Source: CAXQZU01 sp964228555 | GTDB lineage: Bacteria; Planctomycetota; PLA2; JAEUHO01 | Direction of reading: 5' to 3' | DNA length: 36,351 bases | Assembly (NCBI GenBank): GCA_964228555.1 | Contig: CAXQZU010000016.1 | Span: 1-36,351, forward strand | Shown: positions 29,820-36,351 of the stretch, piece after piece | How positions within the stretch are numbered: the stretch's first letter is position 1 | Layout: each line of letters begins with the position of its first letter | Program-made: the position numbers and the translations under genes | Notes under the pieces: model-generated | Told to the model about the DNA's origin: nothing | Database searches by the model: none | The model's input: the letters and a program-made list of their open reading frames with translations, nothing else

Positions 29820-30080
29820 CTAGGGCCGAGCGCGGGAGGGCAGGCCCACGGCCGCTGCGGCGCACAGGCCCAGCAGGCCCGGCAGCAGCGGCAGCGCCCA
29901 GCGCGGCGCGGCCCGCCACGCGAGCCAGCGCGGGCCGGGCCCGGGGCCCGTCTCGCCGGCGGCGCGCCGGCGGGCCAGCGTGCCGCGCAGCAGGGCCACG
30001 CGCAGCAGCAGCCACGCCAGCGCGAGCCCGGCCACGAGCCAGGGGAGCACGCCGGGAGGCAGGTCGGGGAGCGCGTCCAT
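29820..30080 (-). CDS. Small membrane protein of unknown function
   Basis: The 86-aa protein has two hydrophobic segments (about 11-29 and 60-78) joined by a basic loop (LARRRAAGETGPGPGPR), so it is probably a double-pass inner-membrane protein. It lies 49 nt downstream of the superoxide dismutase gene on the same strand, with a GGA-rich sequence upstream of its ATG, and 10 nt from the convergent SenB-like gene. No family is recognised. It could be a chance frame in this GC-rich DNA, but its membrane pattern and position favour a real gene. Confidence 0.6.
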   Translation of the reverse strand: MDALPDLPPGVLPWLVAGLALAWLLLRVALLRGTLARRRAAGETGPGPGPRWLAWRAAPRWALPLLPGLLGLCAAAAVGLPSRARP

Positions 30081-30129
30081 GGGGGATCCGGGGCGTGATG
30101 CGCGGCAGCCGCCCTGCGCGCGGCGTGGC

Positions 30130-30831
30130 CTAGCCCAGGTTCTGGGCGGCGAAGTCCCAGTTGATGAGGTGCGTGAGGTAGGCGTCCACGTAGGTGGCGC
30201 GCGCGTTGCGGAAGTCGATGTAGTAGGCGTGCTCCCACACGTCGCAGGTGAGCAGCGCCTTCTGGCCGTGCTTGAGGGGCAGGTCGGCGTTGCCGGTCTT
30301 GGTCACCTTGAGCTTGTCGCCGTCGAGCACCAGCCAGGCCCAGCCGCTGCCGAACTGCGAGGTGGCAGCCTCCTTGAACTGCTGCTTGAAGGCGTCCACG
30401 CTGCCGAAGTCGCGGTTGAGCAGCTCGAGCAGCTTGCCCGAGGGGCCGGTGCCACCCGCCGGGCGCATCGAGGCCCAGTAGAAGGTGTGGTTCCACACCT
30501 GCGCGGCGTTGTTGAAGACCGCGCCCTCGCCGGCGGCGGCGATGACCTCCTCCAGCGGCTTGCTGGCCTCGGGCTTGCCGGCCAGCAGCTTGTTGAGGTT
30601 GGTGAGGTAGGCCTGGTGGTGCTTGCCGTAGTGGAAGTCCAGCGTCTCGGCCGTGATGTGCGGCGCCAGCGCGTCCTTGGCGTAGGGCAGGGGCGGCAGC
30701 ATGAAGCCGCCGCCGTCGGCCTGCACGGCCGGGACGAAGCTGCGCGGGCCGGCTAGGGCCAGCGCGGCCACGGCGGCGGTGCCGGCGATCACGGCGCGGC
30801 GCGAGACGAGGGACTCGGGCTGGGTCGTCAT
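30130..30831 (-). CDS. Iron superoxide dismutase with Tat-type signal
   Basis: The 233-aa protein starts with SLVSRRAVIAGTAAVAALALAG, a twin-arginine-type signal (SRRxVI) with a mild hydrophobic core, then a SOD domain. Metal ligands fit His67 (FHYGKHH), His115 (QVWNHTFYW), Asp197 and His201 (CDVWEHAYYID). Gln111 in the AQVWNH context and FGSGWAW mark the iron type. It converts superoxide to oxygen and peroxide. Tat export would carry the folded, metal-loaded enzyme out of the cytoplasm. I chose ATG 30831 because it gives a compact signal peptide and has GGGAG upstream; the longer open frame from 30906 adds an unlikely leader. A TAGTCT -10 lies at 30862-30857. Confidence 0.93.
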   Translation of the reverse strand: MTTQPESLVSRRAVIAGTAAVAALALAGPRSFVPAVQADGGGFMLPPLPYAKDALAPHITAETLDFHYGKHHQAYLTNLNKLLAGKPEASKPLEEVIAAAGEGAVFNNAAQVWNHTFYWASMRPAGGTGPSGKLLELLNRDFGSVDAFKQQFKEAATSQFGSGWAWLVLDGDKLKVTKTGNADLPLKHGQKALLTCDVWEHAYYIDFRNARATYVDAYLTHLINWDFAAQNLG

Positions 30832-30856
30832 GGGGGGCTCCCGGAAGGAAGTCCAG

Positions 30857-30862
30857 AGACTA
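30857..30862 (-). promoter_or_regulatory. Candidate -10 of the superoxide dismutase gene
   Basis: TAGTCT (30862-30857) would start transcription about 20 nt before the ATG, leaving room for the GGGAG Shine-Dalgarno. The -35 is weak. Confidence 0.35.
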
Positions 30863-30916
30863 GCCGTCGGGGAGCCCGCCGCGCAGGGAACCGGGGGGGC
30901 GACCACGCCCGCGGCA

Positions 30917-30940
30917 GCGTGCGCGTGCGCGTGCGCGCGT
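30917..30940. repeat. 24-bp alternating purine-pyrimidine tract
   Basis: A gcgtgc-type repeat alternates purine and pyrimidine without a break for 24 bp, right after the stop of the MFS/spermidine-synthase gene (30942). Such tracts favour Z-DNA under negative supercoiling and are prone to slippage. Confidence 0.7.
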
Positions 30941-30941
30941 C

Positions 30942-33404
30942 CTAGCGCGCGCCCGAGCCGGCGTCGCGGGCCAGCGGGGCGAGCAGCACGTCCACCGGGG
31001 CGAGTGCGTCGGTGAGCAGCGGGGCCTGCGTGCGCGCGTGCAGGGCGGCCAGCTCGGCAGGGCTGTAGCGGATGATGGGCAGCGGGCGCTCGAGGTCGTC
31101 CACGAGGCGCTCCAGCGGGTGGTCGGCGGTCGAGGCCACCAGCAGGAAGGTCTCGCGCTGGTGGTCGTGGCGCGGCCCCAGGGAGAGCACGTGCACGTGG
31201 GGGAAGGCCTCGGAGAGGGTGCGGTGCATGGCGGCGAGGAAGGCACCGTGGCGCCAGGCATCCACCACGTTGACGAGGTAGGCGCCGCCGGGGGCGAGTC
31301 GCTCGCGCACGCTGCGGGCGAACTCCAGCGTGGTGAGGTGGAAGGGCACGCTGAAGTCGTTGAAGGCGTCACCGAAGACCACGTCGTAGCGCTCGCCGGC
31401 GGGGCGTGCCGGCAGCGCGAGGCGCGCGTCCTGGTGCAGGATCACGTGTCGCGGGCTGTCGGCAAGGCCTAGGTGCGTGCGTGCGGTGTCGGTGACGGCC
31501 GGGTCGATCTCGGCGGTGACCAGCGCGGCCTCGGGGTCCAGCGCCAGCACGCGGCGCTGGAAGGTGTAGGGCCCGCCGCCCACGAAGAAGGCGCGCTGGC
31601 CGCGCGCGGGGGCCACCTGGCGCCAGACGGCCGCGGCCACGATCTCGTAGTCGTAGCCCAGCCAGGTGGGGTCGGAGAGGTCGGCGAAGCCGTGCGTGAG
31701 CTTGTCCAGGCCCAGCTGGCGCACGACGTGGTGCGTGCGCAGCGCCAGCCGCGCCACCGCCGCCTGGTCGCGCGGCTCGGCCACGTGCTCGACGAGCGCG
31801 GCGTAGTCGGCGCCCGCCAGCGGCGGCCCCAGCCAGGAGAGGCGCTGGCGCTCGGGGCTCCATGCCACCTTGCCCGCGAGGCGCGGGTCGGCTTCCAGCG
31901 CGGCCACGTCGGGCGGCGTGGCCAGCCAGCACCAGCGGCCGGGCTCGGGGTCCACGCGGATGCGGTAGTAGGCGCTCTCGCGCACGTGCACGTCGGGGGT
32001 GTCCTCGCGCAGCCGCAGCAGGCGTCCCACGCCGGCCAGCGTGTCCAGCACGCTGCCCGAGCCGGCGGGTGCCATGGCCAGCACGGCCACGGCCACGAGC
32101 ACGGCGCGCAAGGCCAGCAGCGAGGCGCGTCCGGCGACGCGGTCGCTGGAGCGGGACAGCTCGAAGCACAGCAGCGCCACCAGCGCCGTGCTGCCCAGCC
32201 ACGGCAGCAGCGCCAGCGGCGTGGCCAGCGCGCCCACCACGGCGCCGAGCGTGCCCAAGGCCTGCATGCGGCCCACCACGCGTCCGTGGTGCGCGGGGTC
32301 GGCCAGCGCGGCGCGCGTGAGCGGCGGGCCCAGCGCGCCCAGGGCCAGCGCGGCGGGCAGGAAGCCCACCGCCGCGGCCAGCACGCACTGCAGGCCCCAG
32401 GGCAGCGCCGGGTGCAGCACCCGCGCCATGAGCAGGGGCGTCCACAGGCACATGCCCACGCCCAGCGCGCACCACGCCAGCCCCTGCGCGAGGCCTTGGC
32501 GCGGCGAGGCCTGCCTCGCGAGCCGGTCCGCGAGCCGTCCGCCCAGGGCCGCGCCCACGGCCGAGCCCACGAGCATCACGCCCAGCACGGCGGTCCACGT
32601 GTAGAGGCTGTTGCCCAGCCCCAGCACGGCGATGCGCCCGGCGGCCATCTCCAGGGAGAGGAAGGCAAAGCCCGAGAGCGCCGCGAGCCAGGCGAGGCGG
32701 CGGCTCGTGAGGCCGCCTCCGGGTGCCGGCGAGGCCTCCGTGTCCTGTGAGGGCGTGGGGTGGCGTGCCACGGGCTGCGCAGGCCGGGGCGCGGTCGCGG
32801 CGGCCCGTCGTGCGCGCCACGCCAGCGGCAGCGCGGGCAGGCTGCACAGCAGGCCGGCCACGCCCAGCACGGTGCCCACCTCCAGGCGCGGCAGCAGCAG
32901 GTAGCCGCCGGCGAAGACGCCTACGCCGGCACCCACGCTGCCCGCGGCGGCGAGGCCGCCCAGCACGCGGCCGGGCGAGGTGCTCTCGCGCAGGGCCTCG
33001 CGCGTGAGCAGAGGGCCCAGCGTCCCCAGCAGCATGGCGGGCGCGAGGAAGCAGGCCGGCGTCACCAGCAGCGCGGCCAGCGCGGGCGACGGCGCAAGGG
33101 CCGCCAGCGGGCCCTGCAGGGCGGCGTGCAGCAGGGGCGCCAGCGCCAGCAGCAGGCCCGCGCCCAGCGCCAGCGGCAGCAGCGGGCGCAGGCCGTGGCG
33201 GTCGGCGAGGCGACCGCCCCAGAGGCTGCCCAGCGCGAGGCCGCCCAGGAAGGTGGTGATGCTGGCGGCCCAGGCCATGACGCTGGTGCCGACGCTGGGT
33301 GCCAGCAGGCGCGGCGCGGCCAGCTCGGCCACCAGCACGGCGGCCGAGGAGGCGAAGGCCAGCCATGCAGGCCAGCCCGGCGCGAGGGTGCGGGGCGCGC
33401 TCAC
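30942..33404 (-). CDS. Fused MFS-like membrane domain and spermidine synthase-like domain
   Basis: The protein has 820 aa. The N-terminal ~480 residues form about twelve or more membrane segments in two related halves, each with an MFS-like GGRLADR loop (GSLWGGRLADRHGLRPLL and GAALGGRLADRLARQ). The C-terminal ~220 residues are a SAM-type Rossmann domain: FFVGGGPYTFQRR (606 onward), TAEIDP, and GDAFNDFSVPFHLTTLEF (678 onward). These match membrane-fused spermidine-synthase homologues, in which the catalytic Asp region is changed (FNDFS), so true aminopropyl transfer is uncertain. The role may be membrane-linked transfer of a SAM-derived group. It starts at a GTG overlapping the upstream stop as GTGA (33404-33401). 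It is the last gene of the three-gene run. Confidence 0.9.
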   Translation of the reverse strand: MSAPRTLAPGWPAWLAFASSAAVLVAELAAPRLLAPSVGTSVMAWAASITTFLGGLALGSLWGGRLADRHGLRPLLPLALGAGLLLALAPLLHAALQGPLAALAPSPALAALLVTPACFLAPAMLLGTLGPLLTREALRESTSPGRVLGGLAAAGSVGAGVGVFAGGYLLLPRLEVGTVLGVAGLLCSLPALPLAWRARRAAATAPRPAQPVARHPTPSQDTEASPAPGGGLTSRRLAWLAALSGFAFLSLEMAAGRIAVLGLGNSLYTWTAVLGVMLVGSAVGAALGGRLADRLARQASPRQGLAQGLAWCALGVGMCLWTPLLMARVLHPALPWGLQCVLAAAVGFLPAALALGALGPPLTRAALADPAHHGRVVGRMQALGTLGAVVGALATPLALLPWLGSTALVALLCFELSRSSDRVAGRASLLALRAVLVAVAVLAMAPAGSGSVLDTLAGVGRLLRLREDTPDVHVRESAYYRIRVDPEPGRWCWLATPPDVAALEADPRLAGKVAWSPERQRLSWLGPPLAGADYAALVEHVAEPRDQAAVARLALRTHHVVRQLGLDKLTHGFADLSDPTWLGYDYEIVAAAVWRQVAPARGQRAFFVGGGPYTFQRRVLALDPEAALVTAEIDPAVTDTARTHLGLADSPRHVILHQDARLALPARPAGERYDVVFGDAFNDFSVPFHLTTLEFARSVRERLAPGGAYLVNVVDAWRHGAFLAAMHRTLSEAFPHVHVLSLGPRHDHQRETFLLVASTADHPLERLVDDLERPLPIIRYSPAELAALHARTQAPLLTDALAPVDVLLAPLARDAGSGAR

Positions 33405-35143
33405 GGCTCGGTGGCCCGCACGGTGCAGGGCTTGCCTGCCTCGACCTGCAGGTGCACGGCCAGCCAGTGCGTGCCGTCGCCCTCGCGATGCACGCGTGCG
33501 TGGTACTCGCCCGGGCGCAGCGCCACGCCGCTGGCGAAGGTCGACGCGCCGCCCGTGTCGCCTGTGCCCCCTTCGCGCACGAGCCCCACCAGGCCCTCGG
33601 CCCGGCCGTAGGGCGAGGCCCCGGCCACGAGGCGCAGCGCAAGGCGCGTCTCGCCGGCCAGGAAGGTGCCCGAGGCATCGATGCGCACGCGGCCTCCCGG
33701 CGTGGCGGCGAGGTCCACGCGCGTGGTCTCGCCGGCGTGCACCTCCACCTCCAGCAGCTCCTCGGCCAGCGTGGGGTCGCGCCAGGAGACGCGCAGCGGG
33801 AGGCTGCCGGTGGGCAGGTGCGCGATGCTGGCGCGCGTGCCCACCCGGGCCAGCAGCGTGCGGACGCGGCCGTGCAGGCGCACCTCGCCGCCGCGCTCGG
33901 GCACGCCGCGCACCTCGAGCTCCACGCCACCGTGCGGACGCTCGTCGAGCGTGGCCGTGGCCTGCACCGGCCCCTCGGCCGGGGCCTGCACGCGTACCTC
34001 GCCCGCGCGGGGCGGCGCCTCGTCGGTGCCCGGCGCGCTGAGCACGAGGTGCCAGTCGCCCGCGCCTGGCAGCGCCACGCACAGGCCCGAGGCCGTGGGC
34101 AGCACGCCCTCGGCGGGCAGGCGATCGACCCCGTCGGCCCCGTGCACGCTCACCGAGAGGTCGCGTGCGCCCTGCGCCAGCGCGGCCGGGCCCAGCTCGG
34201 CCCACGGCCGGGGCTGCACCTCCAGCAGCACGCCCTCGGCACCGGCCAGGGCTTCGACGGGCTGTGGGTCGTGGGCGAAGGCGAGCCGCGCCCGCACGCG
34301 GTAGCGGCCGCGCCCGGCGTACTCCACGGCGAAGCGCCCGTCCGGCTCCACGCGCACGCTCGGACGTGCGAGCGGGGGCCTGCCCTCGCGCAGCTCCTCC
34401 ACCTCCAGCATGCCGTGCAGGCTGGGCAGTCGCGCGTCGCCGGCCACGCGCACCCGGCCGCGGATGGGCAGGGCCGGCTCCGGGCCCAGCGAGCGCTCCA
34501 GCAACTGCCCCAGCGAGGGGACGGGCAGCTCGATGCGTACCTGCGCCACGCCGCGGTCGCCTTCCAGCGTGGCCCACAGCGAGGGCGGCGCGCCGGCAAA
34601 CACGGCCCACGTGGCGGCCTCGCCGGCGCGCACCACGTCGCTGCCCTCCACCACGCACCAGCGGCCGGCCGGCCCGTCGGGGTCCAGGCGCGCGCGTGCG
34701 CTGGCGAACCCGCTGGGGGCCACGCCCACGCGCAGCATGCCGCACGGCTCCAGCACCAGCGTGGCCTGCCAGCGGCCGTCGCCGGCCGCGACGACCTGCG
34801 CGGCCGTGCCCGGTCGCCGGGCATGGAAGGCTGCCTTGGCCTGAAGGGCATCGGCCAGCGCCGCCGCCACGTCCGGGTCCTCGCGCAGCGAAGGGTCACG
34901 CAGTCGCAACGTGCCCTCCGGGCCCAGCGGCGTCCACGCGCCGCCGTAGCGCGTGCGCACGAGGGCCTTGGGCAGCGGCTGGCCGCGGGCATCCTGCACG
35001 CGCACCAGCACCTCCACCCCCGGCCCGCCGCGCAGGCCCAGCACGGCGTAGGCTCCCCAGCAGAGGGCGGCCAGCAGGAACAGCAGGCCCAGCACGAGGC
35101 GCAGGGCGCGCCGGGCCGGGGCGGGGGAGGCGGGCGTGCTCAC
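33401..35143 (-). CDS. Membrane-anchored beta-rich protein of unknown function
   Basis: The 580-aa protein has one N-terminal membrane segment (about 14-36) and a large extracytoplasmic part. VEVLVRVQDARGQPLPKALVRTR just after the anchor looks like a carboxypeptidase-regulatory-like (Ig-type) domain. Further beta modules repeat the themes PxVRVEPDGRFAVEYAGRGRYRVRA and GTFLAGETRLALRL. No catalytic motif is seen. It might be a surface or periplasmic carbohydrate- or protein-binding protein. The GTG start at 35143 has no Shine-Dalgarno; it lies 12 nt after the stop of the DUF2064-GT2 gene, whose stop and following bases read TAGGCT. Its own stop overlaps the MFS fusion start. Confidence 0.85.
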   Translation of the reverse strand: MSTPASPAPARRALRLVLGLLFLLAALCWGAYAVLGLRGGPGVEVLVRVQDARGQPLPKALVRTRYGGAWTPLGPEGTLRLRDPSLREDPDVAAALADALQAKAAFHARRPGTAAQVVAAGDGRWQATLVLEPCGMLRVGVAPSGFASARARLDPDGPAGRWCVVEGSDVVRAGEAATWAVFAGAPPSLWATLEGDRGVAQVRIELPVPSLGQLLERSLGPEPALPIRGRVRVAGDARLPSLHGMLEVEELREGRPPLARPSVRVEPDGRFAVEYAGRGRYRVRARLAFAHDPQPVEALAGAEGVLLEVQPRPWAELGPAALAQGARDLSVSVHGADGVDRLPAEGVLPTASGLCVALPGAGDWHLVLSAPGTDEAPPRAGEVRVQAPAEGPVQATATLDERPHGGVELEVRGVPERGGEVRLHGRVRTLLARVGTRASIAHLPTGSLPLRVSWRDPTLAEELLEVEVHAGETTRVDLAATPGGRVRIDASGTFLAGETRLALRLVAGASPYGRAEGLVGLVREGGTGDTGGASTFASGVALRPGEYHARVHREGDGTHWLAVHLQVEAGKPCTVRATEP

Positions 35144-35155
35144 GCCCGCGCGAGC

Positions 35156-36351
35156 CTACCTGAGCGCCCGTGCGTACGAGCCTGCGAGGCGCTCGGCCGA
35201 GGCGCGCCCCAGCAGGAAGCGCGCCAGCAGGCCGAGGTTGCCGGCCGTCACGCGCCAGAACCCGAGGCGCTGCCAGCGGCGGGCGTCCACGCGCAAGCCG
35301 GGGCCCGCGATGCGGGCGGGGCGCCCGAGGCGGCGCAGGCGCGCGGCCAGCGCCACGTCCTCCATGAGCGGGATGGCGTCGTAGCCGCCCACGCGGGCGT
35401 AGAGGCTGCGCTTCACCAGCACGCCCTGGTCGCCGTAGGGCAGGCCCAGCCACCAGGCCCGCACGTCGGTGAGCATGCCCAGCACGCGCAGAAGCAGGCC
35501 GGGTGCGTCGATGCGCGTGCGCACGAAGGCCCACGGGTGCGTGCCGCGCTGCGCAAAGGCCAGCACGCGCGCCACCATGCCGGGCTCCAGCGTGGCGTCG
35601 GCGTGCACCGTCCAGAGCCAGCGTCCGCTCGCCCGCGCCGCGGCGGCGCGCAGCTGCGTGCCGCGGCCCCGGGGCGCCTCCAGCACGGTGGCACCCAGCG
35701 CGCGCGCGGCCGGGGCACTGCCGTCCGTCGAGCCGCCGTCCACCACCAGCACCTCCACCGCGGGGCCCAGCGCGCGGGCTTGCGCCAGCAACGGGGCCAG
35801 CCGCGCGGGCAGGGCCGGCATCTCGTCCAGCACCGGCACCAGCACGCTCAGCACGGGATGCATCCCGGCGAGGTCGGCGGCCGTGTCCACGTCGTGAAGG
35901 CCGTCCAGCGTGGCGCAGGAGAGGCCGGCCTGCGCGGCGCGCGCGCGCGTCACGGAGGCCACCACGGGCGTGCTCCAGGGGAGGGCGCCGCGCAGCAGCA
36001 TGGGCGCGGGCGCCTTGAGGCCCAGCAGCCCGTAGCCGCCGTCGGGGGTGGGCGCCAGCACGACGTCGTGCGTGGCGAGCGTCGCGAGCGCCACGCGCAG
36101 GCTGTGCACCGAGAGGCCCCGCACGTCGCTGCCCACCAGCAGCACGGCCGGCGCACCCTGCGCCAGCGCGCGCAGCAGCATGCGTTCCATGCGAGCGCCG
36201 AGGTCGCCCGCGCCCTGCGGCCAGGCCGCGCGCGCGCCGGCCAGCCAGCCCGCCACGGCCGCGAGGTCGCCGGGCTGCTCGTCGGCCACGGCCAGCACGA
36301 GGTCGAGCAGCCCCTCCTGCTGGGCCTGCGCCAGCGTGGCGTGCACGCCCT
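35156..36351 (-). CDS. DUF2064 (TIGR04282)-GT2 (TIGR04283) fusion glycosyltransferase, N-terminus beyond window
   Basis: About 398 residues are visible and the frame stays open to the right edge. The first part matches DUF2064/TIGR04282: GDLGARMERML, VLLVGSDVRGLSV, VVLAPTPDGGYGLLGLKAP, LPWSTPVV and LHDVDTAADL. Its first ~40 residues (the usual G-x-V-K-T-R-L nucleotide loop) are missing, so the true start lies outside. From about 165 a second domain, VLVPVLDEM, VLVVDGGSTDGSAPAARALG, GRGTQLRAAAARASG and LWTVHADATL, is a family-2 glycosyltransferase of TIGR04283 type. These two families are usually separate neighbours and were named as radical-SAM/selenodomain- or arsenosugar-associated transferases. 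The fusion suggests one two-step sugar-transfer enzyme; the substrate is unknown. Confidence 0.9.
   Translation of the reverse strand, partial: GVHATLAQAQQEGLLDLVLAVADEQPGDLAAVAGWLAGARAAWPQGAGDLGARMERMLLRALAQGAPAVLLVGSDVRGLSVHSLRVALATLATHDVVLAPTPDGGYGLLGLKAPAPMLLRGALPWSTPVVASVTRARAAQAGLSCATLDGLHDVDTAADLAGMHPVLSVLVPVLDEMPALPARLAPLLAQARALGPAVEVLVVDGGSTDGSAPAARALGATVLEAPRGRGTQLRAAAARASGRWLWTVHADATLEPGMVARVLAFAQRGTHPWAFVRTRIDAPGLLLRVLGMLTDVRAWWLGLPYGDQGVLVKRSLYARVGGYDAIPLMEDVALAARLRRLGRPARIAGPGLRVDARRWQRLGFWRVTAGNLGLLARFLLGRASAERLAGSYARALR

Noticed and set aside
30832..30906. Longer superoxide dismutase from 30906
   Set aside because: The extra 25 residues would bury the Tat signal, and the promoter-like TAGTCT lies inside that stretch.
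1..36351. tRNA genes, CRISPR arrays, insertion sequences, prophage genes
   Set aside because: I looked for T-loop motifs, regularly spaced repeats, transposase or integrase motifs and terminal repeats and found none that hold up.

Overview
The window is about three-quarters G+C, packed with genes on both strands and short of intergenic space. It has no tRNA, rRNA, CRISPR array, transposase or phage gene that I can recognise. The chromosome looks like that of a free-living, environmental bacterium. The closest hint to lineage is GyrA, whose active-site region and quinolone-determining region read like Planctomycetota sequences as I remember them. A bacterial deoxyhypusine-synthase-like protein, TruD and a membrane-fused spermidine synthase would also fit a deep-branching high-GC planctomycete. 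This placement is a low-confidence inference. The extreme GC creates very long open frames opposite the real genes; I left those out.

Layout. 1-1027 (minus): an unrecognised partial gene and a small lipoprotein. 1143-2572 (plus): pyrB-pyrI, a class B aspartate transcarbamoylase with its regulatory chain. 2618-10074 (minus): a tightly packed six-gene run, in transcription order two secreted paralogues of unknown function, TruD, a ParA-type ATPase with a long Pro/Ala/Lys tail, an alpha/beta hydrolase and a TrmB-like tRNA methyltransferase. 10207-12702 (minus): gyrA behind a strongly structured leader. 13191-14267 (plus): a lipoprotein resembling C45/AAT acyltransferases without a nucleophile. 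14264-17385 (minus): a heavy-metal-associated secreted protein, a fumarylacetoacetate-hydrolase-family enzyme and an M48 membrane peptidase. 17463-21503 (plus): a three-subunit molybdenum hydroxylase resembling 4-hydroxybenzoyl-CoA reductase, including its extra [4Fe-4S] motif. 21549-22334 (minus): an RluA-like pseudo-enzyme, divergent from 22552-23829 (plus), the deoxyhypusine-synthase-like gene. 23830-24226: an intergenic block of lower GC with several strong hairpins. 24227-27749 (plus): a possible DICT-domain protein, cardiolipin synthase, rsmG and a MazG-like gene. 27754-28704 (minus): an EamA transporter, divergent from a SenB-type (TIGR04348) glycosyltransferase at 28799-29809. 29820-30831 (minus): a small membrane protein and a Tat-exported iron superoxide dismutase. 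30942-36351 (minus): a DUF2064-GT2 fusion glycosyltransferase (cut by the window end), a large membrane-anchored beta-rich protein, and an MFS/spermidine-synthase fusion.

Two themes stand out. First, several genes lack a Shine-Dalgarno sequence and instead carry a TAnnnT (or CATACT) hexamer exactly 6 nt before the start codon, which predicts leaderless mRNAs. Second, several proteins keep a known fold but have changed or lost key residues (C45-like lipoprotein, RluA-like protein, DHS-like enzyme). Others come from families tied to selenium/arsenic sugar chemistry (SenB-like and DUF2064-GT2). The clearest candidates for something undescribed are the hairpin cluster at about 23942-24161, the SenB-like / DUF2064-GT2 neighbourhood, and the Hcr-like molybdoenzyme.
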